From the NCBI GenBank assembly GCA_023388315.1, contig JAEWGM010000043.1, forward strand, positions 173,648 to 237,647: 64,000 nt of DNA, in the 5' to 3' direction. Below the pieces are notes generated by a model, which saw nothing but the letters and a program-made list of their open reading frames with translations, searched no databases and was not told the origin of the DNA. Source of the stretch: Bacteroidota bacterium. Lineage in GTDB: Bacteria > Bacteroidota > Bacteroidia > Bacteroidales > Dysgonomonadaceae. This document shows, piece after piece, positions 24,140-32,077 of the stretch (positions are counted from its first letter, which is position 1; the number at the start of each line of letters is the position of its first letter). The position numbers and the translations under genes were made by a program.

Positions 24140-25880
24140 AGAAATCGAAAAAAAAGCTCTGCACCTTTTTGATGATGTAAAAAACGCATTAAATTGTTCA
24201 GGCGAAGATGAAATAAGAAATAAAGTTTCCTTGGTACCTACACAGTTTTTTGACCCAACCAGAAAAATCAATGTCGTTTTTGCTGGTCAATATAGTGCGG
24301 GAAAATCTACAATACTATCAATTCTCACCCAAAAGAAACTTAAAACAGGTGGTGGAATTACTACCGAGAAACCTGAAACTCTCGAATGGAATGGAATGCT
24401 AATTACCGACACACCCGGAATTCACACACATAACCGACCAGACCATGATGAAATTACTTACGAAGCGATATCAAAAGCAGATTTAATAGTTTTTGTTGTT
24501 ACAAGTGAAGGTTTTAGTAATCATCTTGGCAATCATTTCCGTGAGTTGATTATTGAAAAGTCAAAAGGAAATGAAATGATGCTTATTGTTAACAAGATGG
24601 GACATACACGCGATGGAAACACTAAAGAACAACAAGAAATAATATTAAAACATGATATTTTACCAGTTATAAAGCCATATACTGCTGAAGATTATTATGT
24701 TTCTTTCTTAGATGCTCTCTTTTATCTTGAATCACAAAAAGATAAAAATAAGAAATATCAAGATCAAATGATTCTCGAAAGTGGCATTAACAGCTTTATA
24801 GAAAATCTCAATCACTTTGTACAAGATAAAAAACTTGTTGGAAAATGTTCAACTTCGTTATACGAAGTTGAAAAGCTTTTATCAGATATAATATCTAGCT
24901 TCAACACAGGAGATCCGCATATTGATGCGACAATTCATTTTCTAAGCAAGCAACGTCAGATAATTGTCGAGACAAAAAAAAATATAAGTGACAGTATTGA
25001 AATTATTCTAAATAAGTATTCTAACACCATTGAAAATTGGGGAAATGAGATAGCAAACAATCTACTAAGTACGGATAGACTAGAAGAAGTAAATAACCAG
25101 TTAAGCAATAGATTAAATGATGTTGATGAGTTAATTGGAGAAATAAATGATGTAATCGAAAAAAAAATTGATTCAGAGCTATCCCATTTAAAAAATCAAA
25201 TAGATGATTTTGAAAACACAGAATTTGCACAAAACCTTAAATTTGAGTTTAATAAAATAATAGACTCCATTAACATTTCAGATAAAAATACAAAAGCGTT
25301 TCAAGAAGCTAGCGATTATGCAAACAAGTTCGGTATATTCCTTGCAAAAAATGCAGTTGGTCAAAACTCATCAAGTGGTCTATCTTCGTTTTTTAAATTG
25401 AGTGGCTATTCTGGCTCCAATATACACACGAATGTTAAGACTGCAGCTAACTTTTTAGGGTATAAGCTTAAGCCTTGGGAGGCGGTAAAGTGGACACGAA
25501 CAATTGGACAGACAGGAAAATTATTAGGCGTTGCAGGAGCTGGTCTAGGGGTTTTTCTTCAAATTCGCGATGATAAAAATGAAGATAAAGTAGAAAGGGA
25601 AATGAAACAAAAAAGAGGTGAAATTCGAAATGACTTTAAAAAAATGGCAAACGTAACTGAAACGCGCTTTAATAATGAAGTAGAAGAATGGATTAAACAG
25701 AATTTAAATATAAGAATTGAAGATATAGATAAGAATATTGAACAAATTTCTGAGATAGTGAGCACACAAAAAAAAGAACTTGATACGTTTAATGAATTGT
25801 TAAAACGTACTAGATTATTGATAGACGACATTCACCTTTCAGCAAAAGAGAATAAAGATTTTAATGATAACATAAATTAA
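24120..25880 (+). CDS. Dynamin-like GTPase B
   Basis: This 586-residue protein has its GTPase domain at the N-terminus: G1 GQYSAGKST (56-64), G2 ITTEKP (80-85), G3 DTPG (97-100) and G4 NKMG (158-161), where the usual aspartate is replaced. The rest is mostly coiled coil with a short hydrophobic glycine-rich segment (about 461-480, LLGVAGAGLGVFLQI) that may touch the membrane, then charged helices. This resembles LeoA-type bacterial dynamins. The start codon lies inside the end of GTPase A in another frame (20-base overlap), so the two are translated together, probably in fixed ratio as a heteromer. Composition is AT-rich like GTPase A. Confidence 0.78.
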   Translation: MKTFIIEEIEKKALHLFDDVKNALNCSGEDEIRNKVSLVPTQFFDPTRKINVVFAGQYSAGKSTILSILTQKKLKTGGGITTEKPETLEWNGMLITDTPGIHTHNRPDHDEITYEAISKADLIVFVVTSEGFSNHLGNHFRELIIEKSKGNEMMLIVNKMGHTRDGNTKEQQEIILKHDILPVIKPYTAEDYYVSFLDALFYLESQKDKNKKYQDQMILESGINSFIENLNHFVQDKKLVGKCSTSLYEVEKLLSDIISSFNTGDPHIDATIHFLSKQRQIIVETKKNISDSIEIILNKYSNTIENWGNEIANNLLSTDRLEEVNNQLSNRLNDVDELIGEINDVIEKKIDSELSHLKNQIDDFENTEFAQNLKFEFNKIIDSINISDKNTKAFQEASDYANKFGIFLAKNAVGQNSSSGLSSFFKLSGYSGSNIHTNVKTAANFLGYKLKPWEAVKWTRTIGQTGKLLGVAGAGLGVFLQIRDDKNEDKVEREMKQKRGEIRNDFKKMANVTETRFNNEVEEWIKQNLNIRIEDIDKNIEQISEIVSTQKKELDTFNELLKRTRLLIDDIHLSAKENKDFNDNIN

Positions 25881-25884
25881 GCCC

Positions 25885-26106
25885 ATGCCCCTCTACCGCA
25901 TCACCACCAAACTTCGCCTTGTATCCAACGGCATGATTATTGAAAAAGGCATGAGCGTGCAAATGGCTTCGCGCATGCCCAATATTGTAACCAATCCGCA
26001 GTTGGCAGAGCAACTCAACAATATTTTCAAAGCCGCGTATGGCGTGGATTTAAAGAAAATGGGCGCGATGAAATCGGCATATCTGCACGTGGAGCAAATG
26101 GGATAA
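25885..26106 (+). CDS. DUF6140-like small protein
   Basis: This 73-residue protein begins four bases after GTPase B. Its sequence (LYRITTKLRLVSNGMIIEKGMSVQM, then AYGVDLKKMGAMKSAYLHVEQM) resembles the small DUF6140 proteins of Bacteroidales. The base composition is like the core genome and unlike the two GTPase genes, so the compositional switch occurs exactly at 25880. It could be a third subunit of the GTPase operon or the original neighbour of the UDG-like gene before the GTPases arrived. A strong terminator follows. Function unknown. Confidence 0.65.
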   Translation: MPLYRITTKLRLVSNGMIIEKGMSVQMASRMPNIVTNPQLAEQLNNIFKAAYGVDLKKMGAMKSAYLHVEQMG

Positions 26107-26126
26107 GCGCCTATTTCCTCACCTTT

Positions 26127-26167
26127 AAAGCGGAAACATCCATAAAAAAGATGTTTCCGCTTTTTTG
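26127..26167 (+). terminator. Strong intrinsic terminator of the GTPase operon
   Basis: A 12-bp perfect stem (26129-26140 with 26150-26161, AGCGGAAACATC/GATGTTTCCGCT) is followed by TTTTTT. It ends the transcript that contains both GTPases and the DUF6140-like gene. Confidence 0.88.
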
Positions 26168-26186
26168 TTTCAAAATAAACCGCAGC

Positions 26187-26222
26187 TCTGCCACTTTTTG
26201 GCGGAACACACCCCTACTTTTG
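26187..26222 (+). promoter_or_regulatory. Promoter module copy B (TTTTTGGCGG ... TACTTTTG)
   Basis: Second copy of the 36-base module. GCCACTTTTTGGC is a small palindrome, and the -7 box TACTTTTG ends 38 bases before the lipoprotein start codon. Confidence 0.6.
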
Positions 26223-26260
26223 TTTAAAATAAAATTACCAACAACAAAAACAGCAACATT

Positions 26261-26770
26261 ATGAAAACAAAAAACATTTTTTATTTGATTCTTATCACCA
26301 TAACTTTCTCTAATTGTGGTGCAGCGCCCGAAGAAAAGGCACAAGACGTGCTTCAAGGTTTTTTAGATGGCGTAAAAGCCGGAGATTACAGCGTTTACAC
26401 CACTCATTGTTCGGGCGAGATGCGAGAGATGCATGAAACGCTGCAATCGTTAGTGGTAATTACCGGACATAGCCAAGCCGATATGGACGAACTAATCGTT
26501 GCCAGGGAAGTAGAAATTGTAACCTGCGAAGCGTTGGATGGGTTTTACGATATTGTGCTGGCTACTACGCAAAATGCCGAAAAAAGTTTTGTATTAAGCT
26601 ATCTGTTGCAACAAAAAAATAACGGAGAGTGGAAAATAATGGCTGAAGTGCCCATGGATTTAAGAGCGATAAAATCGATTATTACATCCGACTATTTAGA
26701 AGAAATGGGTATCTACACCGTTTCTGATAAAGATTTACGCGATGTAAAAGAACTTTTCGGATTGGATTAA
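26261..26770 (+). CDS. Lipoprotein of unknown function
   Basis: This 169-residue protein has a lipoprotein signal peptide ending in FSNC (Cys19). The mature part begins EEKAQDVLQGFLDGVKAGDYSVY, followed by a stretch with NTF2-like or DUF4878-like character (helix, then strands ending in NGEWKIMAEVPMDL). Such domains often bind small ligands or peptides in the periplasm. The gene has its own promoter module and is followed by a separate copy of the same module for the methyltransferase gene. The family call is tentative. Confidence 0.6.
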   Translation: MKTKNIFYLILITITFSNCGAAPEEKAQDVLQGFLDGVKAGDYSVYTTHCSGEMREMHETLQSLVVITGHSQADMDELIVAREVEIVTCEALDGFYDIVLATTQNAEKSFVLSYLLQQKNNGEWKIMAEVPMDLRAIKSIITSDYLEEMGIYTVSDKDLRDVKELFGLD

Positions 26771-26783
26771 AACAAACTACTGT

Positions 26784-26819
26784 TCTGCCACTTCTTGGCG
26801 GAACAAATTCTTAACTTTG
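26784..26819 (+). promoter_or_regulatory. Promoter module copy C (TTCTTGGCGG ... TAACTTTG)
   Basis: Third copy. Here the palindrome extends to GTTCtGCCA ... TGGCgGAAC. The -7 box ends 25 bases before the methyltransferase ATG, which supports a promoter role. Confidence 0.6.
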
Positions 26820-26844
26820 TACTTATTAACAGGAAGCAATAAAA

Positions 26845-27327
26845 ATGAAAGAATATCCCAACATCATTGTCCCACAAAAAGGGAGAGGCTTTTTCGGCAT
26901 CGGCATCGAATGCGCTTCGTCGACAAAAAACATTGGCACAATCTGGCGTTCCGCCCAAGTATTGGGTGCCGACTTTATGTTCATCATCGGCAAGCGGTAC
27001 GAAACAATGAAAACAGACACGATGAAATCGTGGAAGCACATCCCGCTGTTCGAATATTCCGATTTGTCGCATTTCCTCTCATCCATACCCAAAGGCACCA
27101 CGCTTGTGGGCATAGAACTGAGCGAACGCAGCCAGCCGCTGATGGAATACACGCATCCCGAACGCTCGATTTATTTGCTGGGTTCGGAAGACAGAGGATT
27201 ATCGAAAGAGTCGCTGGACGCCTGCCACGAAGTGGTACAAATTCCCGGAAAATTCTCACTCAACGTATCCGTAGCGGCATCGATAGTGATGTACGACCGA
27301 CTACTGAAAAAGGGAGTAATAAGTTAA
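26845..27327 (+). CDS. SpoU/TrmH-type (SPOUT) RNA methyltransferase
   Basis: This 160-residue protein has the SPOUT motifs: motif 1 STKNIGTIWRSAQVLGA (about 27-43), motif 2 IYLLGSEDRGLSKE (about 110-123) and motif 3 IPGKFSLNVSVAASIVMYD (about 132-150). These give a knotted AdoMet-binding fold that 2'-O-methylates RNA ribose. The small size without an extra RNA-binding domain suggests a tRNA enzyme like TrmL or a single-domain TrmH relative; the exact target cannot be told. It has its own promoter module. Confidence 0.88.
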   Translation: MKEYPNIIVPQKGRGFFGIGIECASSTKNIGTIWRSAQVLGADFMFIIGKRYETMKTDTMKSWKHIPLFEYSDLSHFLSSIPKGTTLVGIELSERSQPLMEYTHPERSIYLLGSEDRGLSKESLDACHEVVQIPGKFSLNVSVAASIVMYDRLLKKGVIS

Positions 27328-27421
27328 CGAGTAATAAAATTGACCAACGCCCTATTCTTTTTCATCTATAAAATCAGCATAAGTATAGAATATAAATTAG
27401 TTTATGTCATTTCACTCTTTA

Positions 27422-27500
27422 GCCACAGAAAACACAGATGTTCACGAATTTACGATCGACAAAGCCGATTTCATTCGTGTTTATTCGCGTGATCTGTGGC
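27422..27500. repeat. ACAGAT-type inverted repeat element
   Basis: GCCACAG (27422-27428) and CTGTGGC (27494-27500) bound an imperfect inverted repeat whose arms continue through CACGAATTTACG-like and ATTCGTGTTTATTCGCG-like words. It is related to the words seen at 20037-20388 and is of a kind common in Bacteroidota spacers. It ends just upstream of the WYL regulator start. Confidence 0.6.
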
Positions 27501-27515
27501 AAAAACAAACAAAAA

Positions 27516-28451
27516 ATGAAACTTGCTTACAAACACCGTTTTTGCATTTGGTTAGTAGATAATCTGCGCCAAAGCCCGAAAACATTGAAGGAAATACAAG
27601 ACGCCTGGCGTCAAAGTTCCGCCAATACCGACGCGCACGCGCTAACCGAACGCACGTTTAACCGCTATCGACTTGACGCGGAAATAATGATGGATGTGGA
27701 TATCGAGTGCGATAAATCCGACGGTTACCGCTACAAAGTGATTGTTCCGGACGAAAACCTGCGAAGTGGCGCTACGGAATGGATGATGAGCGCGTTTCGG
27801 ATTTCGAACTTATCTGCCGACGTTCGCAACCGCCAAAATATTATGCTGGAGTCGCCACCACCCGCGGCGCATTTATTGCACACCATTGTAGAGGCGCTCG
27901 ACGAAGAGTTTTCGCTGCGATTTCGGTATAAATCGCACTACCACCCGTCGGCCCGGGAAATGGAACTCATTCCCGCCTTCGTGCGATTATATAAACAACG
28001 TTGGTACGTAATCGGGAAGATAAAAGACCAAGAACGCGAGATAACCTGCGCTTTCGAGCGCATCAGCCACGCCGAAGTGGTTCGAGAAAAAGCCGTGCTT
28101 TCGGCAAGCTGGAAGAAAAAGCTGTCGCCGCATCGTTATTTCGAGCACTGTTTCGGCATTATCCGTCAGCACGAACCCATCCAAATTCGTTTTCGCGCGT
28201 TTTATCCGCAAGACGCCTATATTCGAGACGTTCCGCTGCATTCATCGCAACAAATTATCGCTCAACGCGACGATTATACCGATTATGAAATTTATGTCCG
28301 CCCCACCTACGATTTAAAACAGGAATTTTTGTGGCATCGGGATAAGCTTGCCATCCTTTCGCCCGAATCGTTCCGTCAGGATATGATTAAGGTGCTGAAA
28401 TCGACATTGGCAGGTTACGAAACCGGCGAAAACCACGCCGTGGATGAGTGA
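27516..28451 (+). CDS. WYL-domain transcriptional regulator
   Basis: This protein of about 311 residues starts at 27516; the frame continues upstream through the repeat at 27422-27500, which is unlikely to be coding. The N-terminal 90 residues contain a winged-helix-like region (RFCIWLVDNLRQSPKTLKEI, then LTERTFNRYRLDAE). The WYL domain follows around 125-220 (LRFRYKSHYHPSAREMELIPAFVRLYKQRWYVIG) and a WCX extension to the end (YDLKQEFLWHRDKLAILSPE). WYL regulators bind nucleic-acid-type ligands and often control defence or DNA-damage genes. Its position at the edge of the variable region makes it a candidate regulator of the island. Confidence 0.85.
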   Translation: MKLAYKHRFCIWLVDNLRQSPKTLKEIQDAWRQSSANTDAHALTERTFNRYRLDAEIMMDVDIECDKSDGYRYKVIVPDENLRSGATEWMMSAFRISNLSADVRNRQNIMLESPPPAAHLLHTIVEALDEEFSLRFRYKSHYHPSAREMELIPAFVRLYKQRWYVIGKIKDQEREITCAFERISHAEVVREKAVLSASWKKKLSPHRYFEHCFGIIRQHEPIQIRFRAFYPQDAYIRDVPLHSSQQIIAQRDDYTDYEIYVRPTYDLKQEFLWHRDKLAILSPESFRQDMIKVLKSTLAGYETGENHAVDE

Positions 28452-28548
28452 TGTGTTTTTATGCAGGAGTTTTATTGCACAAGCCGACCGTAGAGAAAAA
28501 GTAAATATAACAAACCGACAAATGAAAGATTGTTTCCAAATTAATGTA

Positions 28549-28556
28549 TATCTTTG
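28549..28556 (+). promoter_or_regulatory. Putative -7 box (TATCTTTG) of radA
   Basis: TAnnTTTG match about 100 bases before the radA start; the leader contains low-complexity words (ACGTCTAAAGTCTAAACATCTAA). Confidence 0.5.
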
Positions 28557-28658
28557 TCTTGCGTGCTATCAGATATAATTGTTCCGAACAAAGTAAGGAG
28601 AAAGCACTAACCACGTCAAAACGTCTAAAGTCTAAACATCTAACCGTCTTATAAAAAA

Positions 28659-30029
28659 ATGGCCAAACTAAAATCCGCTTATTTCTGCAGCAGCTGCGGC
28701 AGCGAAACGCCCAAATGGATGGGCAAATGTCCCGCCTGCGGCGAATGGGGGACGCTTGTGGAAGAGTTGGTGCGCAAGGAAAGCGCATCGTCGAAAAAGG
28801 GCGATACCCGCTCGTTTGAAGCGGTAAAAAGCCAACCCAAATTGTTGCGCGAAATAAACGCCAGCGAAGAACCGCGCATCGATATGCGGGACGCGGAGTT
28901 GAACCGTGTGTTGGGCGGCGGATTGGTTCCGGCATCGCTGGTGTTGATTGGCGGTGAACCGGGAATAGGGAAATCGACTTTGGTGCTGCAAACTGTTCTA
29001 AAATTAAACGATATCCGCTCGCTTTACGTTTCGGGTGAAGAGAGCGCCCGACAGCTAAAACTTCGTGCCGACAGACTGGGTATCGACAACGATAGCTGCC
29101 TGATTGTGTGCGAAACCAATCTCGACGAAATTTTCACGCACATCAAAAACAGCGACCCGCAACTGGTTATTATCGATTCCATCCAAACCGTTTATAGCGA
29201 CGCGCTGGAATCCTCACCGGGCAGTATTTCGCAAGTGCGCGAATGCGCATCGGCAATTCTGAAATTCGCCAAACAATCGGGGACACCGGTTCTGCTTATC
29301 GGCCACATTACCAAAGAGGGCAGTATTGCCGGACCAAAAGTACTGGAACACATCGTGGATACGGTTTTGCAGTTCGAAGGCGACCAGCATTATATGTATC
29401 GCATTTTGCGCAGCATCAAAAACCGATTTGGCAGCACATCGGAATTGGGAATCTACGAGATGAATCAATCGGGATTGCGCGAAGTGAACAACCCGTCGGA
29501 ACTGCTGCTCACACAAAACCACGACGGACTGAGCGGCGTATCCATTGCCGCCGCCATCGAAGGAATTCGTCCGTTTCTTATTGAAACACAGGCGCTCGTA
29601 AGCTCCGCCGCTTACGGCACGCCACAACGTTCCGCCACGGGATTCGATATCCGAAGGATGAATATGCTGCTTGCCGTTCTCGAAAAACGGGCGGGATTTA
29701 AACTGGCACAAAAAGATGTTTTTCTGAATATCGCGGGCGGTTTGCGCGTGAGCGATCCGGGGTTGGATTTGTCGGTTATCAGCGCTATTTTATCGTCGAG
29801 TTTGGATATGACGGTGGACAGAGATACTTGCCTATGTGGCGAAGTAGGGCTTTCCGGTGAAATTCGTCCTGTAAATCGTATTGAACAACGGATTCTGGAA
29901 GCTGAAAAGCTCGGTTTCGCGCGCATCCTTGTTCCATCCAACAACCTGAAAGGGTTTACGTCGAAAGTAAAAATCGAAATAAAAGAAGTTCGAAAAGTGA
30001 GCGACGCGTTTCGATTATTATTTTCGTGA
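28659..30029 (+). CDS. radA: DNA repair protein RadA
   Basis: This 456-residue protein has a zinc finger with Cys10, Cys13, Cys24 and Cys27, a RecA-like ATPase with Walker A GGEPGIGKST (98-107), the RadA-specific KNRFGST motif near residue 254, and a C-terminal Lon-like domain (SDPGLDLSVISAILSS). RadA promotes branch migration in recombination. Length fits the family (about 455). It is monocistronic, with tRNA-Cys downstream. Confidence 0.97.
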   Translation: MAKLKSAYFCSSCGSETPKWMGKCPACGEWGTLVEELVRKESASSKKGDTRSFEAVKSQPKLLREINASEEPRIDMRDAELNRVLGGGLVPASLVLIGGEPGIGKSTLVLQTVLKLNDIRSLYVSGEESARQLKLRADRLGIDNDSCLIVCETNLDEIFTHIKNSDPQLVIIDSIQTVYSDALESSPGSISQVRECASAILKFAKQSGTPVLLIGHITKEGSIAGPKVLEHIVDTVLQFEGDQHYMYRILRSIKNRFGSTSELGIYEMNQSGLREVNNPSELLLTQNHDGLSGVSIAAAIEGIRPFLIETQALVSSAAYGTPQRSATGFDIRRMNMLLAVLEKRAGFKLAQKDVFLNIAGGLRVSDPGLDLSVISAILSSSLDMTVDRDTCLCGEVGLSGEIRPVNRIEQRILEAEKLGFARILVPSNNLKGFTSKVKIEIKEVRKVSDAFRLLFS

Positions 30030-30062
30030 ACGAAAAGTTTTTCACATGTAAAAAAATTATCG

Positions 30063-30070
30063 TATCTTTG
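30063..30070 (+). promoter_or_regulatory. Putative -7 box (TATCTTTG) of tRNA-Cys
   Basis: TAnnTTTG match 20 bases before the tRNA 5' end. Confidence 0.6.
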
Positions 30071-30090
30071 CACTCGCTTTACGCAAAATC

Positions 30091-30161
30091 GGTACCTTGA
30101 CCGAGTGGCTAGGTAGCGGTCTGCAAAACCGTGTACGGCGGTTCGACTCCGCCAGGTACCT
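30091..30161 (+). tRNA. tRNA-Cys (GCA)
   Basis: The acceptor arms GGTACCT and AGGTACC pair perfectly. The anticodon loop TCTGCAAAAC carries GCA, the T arm contains GTTCGACTC, and the discriminator is T73, the identity base of cysteine tRNAs. CCA is not encoded. Length is 71 bases. Confidence 0.95.
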
Positions 30162-30168
30162 CAAAACC

Positions 30169-30208
30169 GAAAATCTCAACACTGTTTGATGGTGTTGGGA
30201 TTTTCTAT
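30169..30208 (+). terminator. Terminator after tRNA-Cys
   Basis: A long imperfect stem pairs GAAAATCTCAACAC with GTGTTGGGATTTTC, followed by a T-rich tract. Confidence 0.75.
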
Positions 30209-30222
30209 TTTACGCATACAGA

Positions 30223-30633
30223 TTACATTGCCTCCAATGTATAGAGTTCTTTGCCGATTTCTCTGATGGTGTCTATAATTTGCTGTTCCCTGCTTTGCGA
30301 CGGCTTTTTTTGTCCGCTTATATACGCAGCCAATAAACTCTGCTTCATTCCAAGTCGGCGGGCTACAGCCGATGCGTTAAGTTCAGGATGCGCAATGAAT
30401 ATCTTATAGAGCTTTGTGCGTTTTTTAGTTTCAAAAAATCCTTCAAAACTTAAATCTTCGTCTATATCCGGCCAATGTATGCCAAAGCTGTTTTTCGTAT
30501 AATTATTGCGTTGCTTGGGCGTTGCAAACTTTAATCGAGGATATTCATCAAATTTTTCGCACGCTTCACGTCCGTCGGTCGTACGTATCCACACTTCTGT
30601 GGGAGTTATCCATATTTTTTCAACTTGTATCAT
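30223..30633 (-). CDS. DUF2442 protein with helix-turn-helix
   Basis: This 136-residue protein has an N-terminal DUF2442 domain (about 1-60: VWIRTTDGREACEKFDEYPRLKFAT, then WPDIDEDLSFEGFF) and a C-terminal helix-turn-helix (ELNASAVARRLGMKQSLLAAYISGQKKPSQSR). It overlaps the DUF4160 gene by four bases. DUF4160-DUF2442 pairs are widespread and suspected to be toxin-antitoxin-like, with the HTH partner as autoregulator. No toxin activity is proven. Confidence 0.8.
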   Translation of the reverse strand: MIQVEKIWITPTEVWIRTTDGREACEKFDEYPRLKFATPKQRNNYTKNSFGIHWPDIDEDLSFEGFFETKKRTKLYKIFIAHPELNASAVARRLGMKQSLLAAYISGQKKPSQSREQQIIDTIREIGKELYTLEAM

Positions 30634-30872
30634 TTTCCGTCTTTATTAAAAAATTTATTCCAATGCTCTGCAATTATCTCTTGGTTTTCTTCAATTACTG
30701 CTTGCACCATTTTGAGTTCAGCCGGCTTCAGTCCTATGTTTTCTACCAACCGCACGGGTGCTATTAAAAACTTGGCTTTTATATTCCCTTTTACCACATG
30801 GATGTGCATAGGTTCGTGATCGTTGGCATAAAACATAAAACGAAAACCAAAGAATATAAAAATAGTGGGCAT
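30630..30872 (-). CDS. DUF4160 protein
   Basis: This 80-residue protein starts MPTIFIFFGFRFMFYANDHEPMHIHV, the family's signature with the conserved HEPxHxHV-type histidines. The frame is open upstream to 30896, but a -7 box at 30894-30901 places the transcript start downstream of that, so the start at 30872 is preferred. It forms a two-gene unit with the DUF2442 protein. Confidence 0.82.
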   Translation of the reverse strand: MPTIFIFFGFRFMFYANDHEPMHIHVVKGNIKAKFLIAPVRLVENIGLKPAELKMVQAVIEENQEIIAEHWNKFFNKDGK

Positions 30873-30893
30873 ATTATTTTTACTTTGATTCCA

Positions 30894-30901
30894 CAAAGAT
30901 A
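30894..30901 (-). promoter_or_regulatory. Putative -7 box (TATCTTTG) of the DUF4160-DUF2442 unit
   Basis: Minus-strand TAnnTTTG match 21 bases upstream of the chosen start; it decides between two possible starts. Confidence 0.55.
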
Positions 30902-30964
30902 GGGTTATAATTTAATAACCCGAAAATTTTCTACAATAAATTGACATAGATATAGATTCAACAC

Positions 30965-31001
30965 AAAAAAGCCCAAAAACAACTTAGTTTTTGGGCTTTT
31001 A
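30965..31001 (-). terminator. Intrinsic terminator of the coiled-coil protein gene
   Basis: A 10-bp perfect stem (GCCCAAAAAC/GTTTTTGGGC, 30971-30980 with 30987-30996), with U-run on the minus strand, lies just past the stop of the gene at 31020. Confidence 0.85.
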
Positions 31002-31019
31002 TTGTTCTTTTCTCTCAAA

Positions 31020-31337
31020 TCACGCCTCGTCGGTTTTCTCTTTTTTAAAAGCTTCGGCCACTTTGGAGTAGTTTTCAACCCAAGCCTCGCTCACCGCAGC
31101 GAAGAAATTGGCCGCGCCTTCTTTCACCACATCCCATTTGGTGTCGGCAATTTTTTCATATTCATCTAATTTGCTGGAAAGATTGTCGCGCACGCCTCTT
31201 AGATTGTCCAGTTGTTGGTAATATTCCTCCTTGGCATCTTCGGCAATTTCATCGGCTTTTTTCTCCAATTTATCAATGTACTCTACCAACTCATCAAGCA
31301 CATCGCGTGTTTTTTGTTTAAATTCTTCTTTTTTCAT
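31020..31337 (-). CDS. Small coiled-coil protein
   Basis: This 105-residue protein is almost entirely charged amphipathic helix (KKEEFKQKTRDVLDELVEYI, then KKADEIAEDAKEEYYQQL), with no signal peptide or membrane segment. It resembles small stress-type coiled-coil proteins (for example sll1863-like) but no catalytic or metal motif is present. It is monocistronic and has its own terminator. Function unknown. Confidence 0.7.
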   Translation of the reverse strand: MKKEEFKQKTRDVLDELVEYIDKLEKKADEIAEDAKEEYYQQLDNLRGVRDNLSSKLDEYEKIADTKWDVVKEGAANFFAAVSEAWVENYSKVAEAFKKEKTDEA

Positions 31338-31471
31338 ATTTACGGATAATTAATTAAATTGTACATATAAATAAACACGCTATGCCATGCTTTGGTTCAG
31401 AAATTTACAATTAAAAGGGAAATCTAACAGAATAAAGCAATCAAATTGAAAGCCAAAACAAAGGAAAAATG

Positions 31472-31479
31472 TATCTTTG
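31472..31479 (+). promoter_or_regulatory. Putative -7 box (TATCTTTG) of the adk-obg-pgeF operon
   Basis: TAnnTTTG match 18 bases upstream of the adk ATG at 31498; it rules out the upstream TTG at 31477 as a start. Confidence 0.6.
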
Positions 31480-31497
31480 TGCGAGAAAATAAAAATT

Positions 31498-32070
31498 ATG
31501 TTGAATATAGTTATTTTTGGCGCCCCGGGATCGGGAAAAGGCACACAAAGTCAATTGTTAATTGACAAATACAATTTAAAACATGTGTCAACCGGTGAAA
31601 TTCTTCGTGAAGAAATAAAAATGGGCACAGAGCTCGGCAAATTAGCCGATACGTATATTTCTAAAGGACATCTTGCTCCCGATGAAATGGTGATAGATAT
31701 TCTGGAAGAGTTACTGGAACACCACAGTGATAATTGCAGAGGATTTATATTTGATGGCTTCCCGCGTACGCTTTCACAAGGCGAGGCGTTGGACAGAATG
31801 TTGTTGGCACACAATGAAAAAATTGACGCGGTCATCAGCTTGGAAGTTGATGAGGAAGAACTGATTCAGCGCCTGCTTAATCGAGGCAAAGTATCGGGTA
31901 GAAAAGACGACAACCGCGAAACCATAGAGTCAAGGCTCGATGTGTACCAAAAACAAACAGCACCGTTAAAAGAATTTTATGGTAAACAAGGCATACTGAA
32001 AGAAATTCATGGTAGCGGCTCTATAGAAGAAATATTCCATTCTATTGAAGAAGAGATGGATAACTTATAA
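31498..32070 (+). CDS. adk: Adenylate kinase
   Basis: This 190-residue kinase interconverts ATP, AMP and ADP. It starts [16 protein letters not shown] with P-loop GAPGSGKGT (8-16), and has FIFDGFPRT (about 81-89) for AMP binding and a short LID ([19 protein letters not shown]) without zinc cysteines. Length fits short-LID adenylate kinases. The next gene, obg, starts seven bases downstream. Confidence 0.97.
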   Translation: MLNIVIFGAPGSGKGTQSQLLIDKYNLKHVSTGEILREEIKMGTELGKLADTYISKGHLAPDEMVIDILEELLEHHSDNCRGFIFDGFPRTLSQGEALDRMLLAHNEKIDAVISLEVDEEELIQRLLNRGKVSGRKDDNRETIESRLDVYQKQTAPLKEFYGKQGILKEIHGSGSIEEIFHSIEEEMDNL

Positions 32071-32077
32071 AAACACC

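Noticed and set aside
21557..25880. GTPase pair as a prophage or IS element
   Set aside because: No integrase, transposase, terminal inverted repeats or phage structural genes are seen next to it.
26817..27371. 184-codon frame overlapping the SPOUT methyltransferase on the same strand
   Set aside because: The SPOUT motifs are all in the other frame, and this one has no start or domain support.
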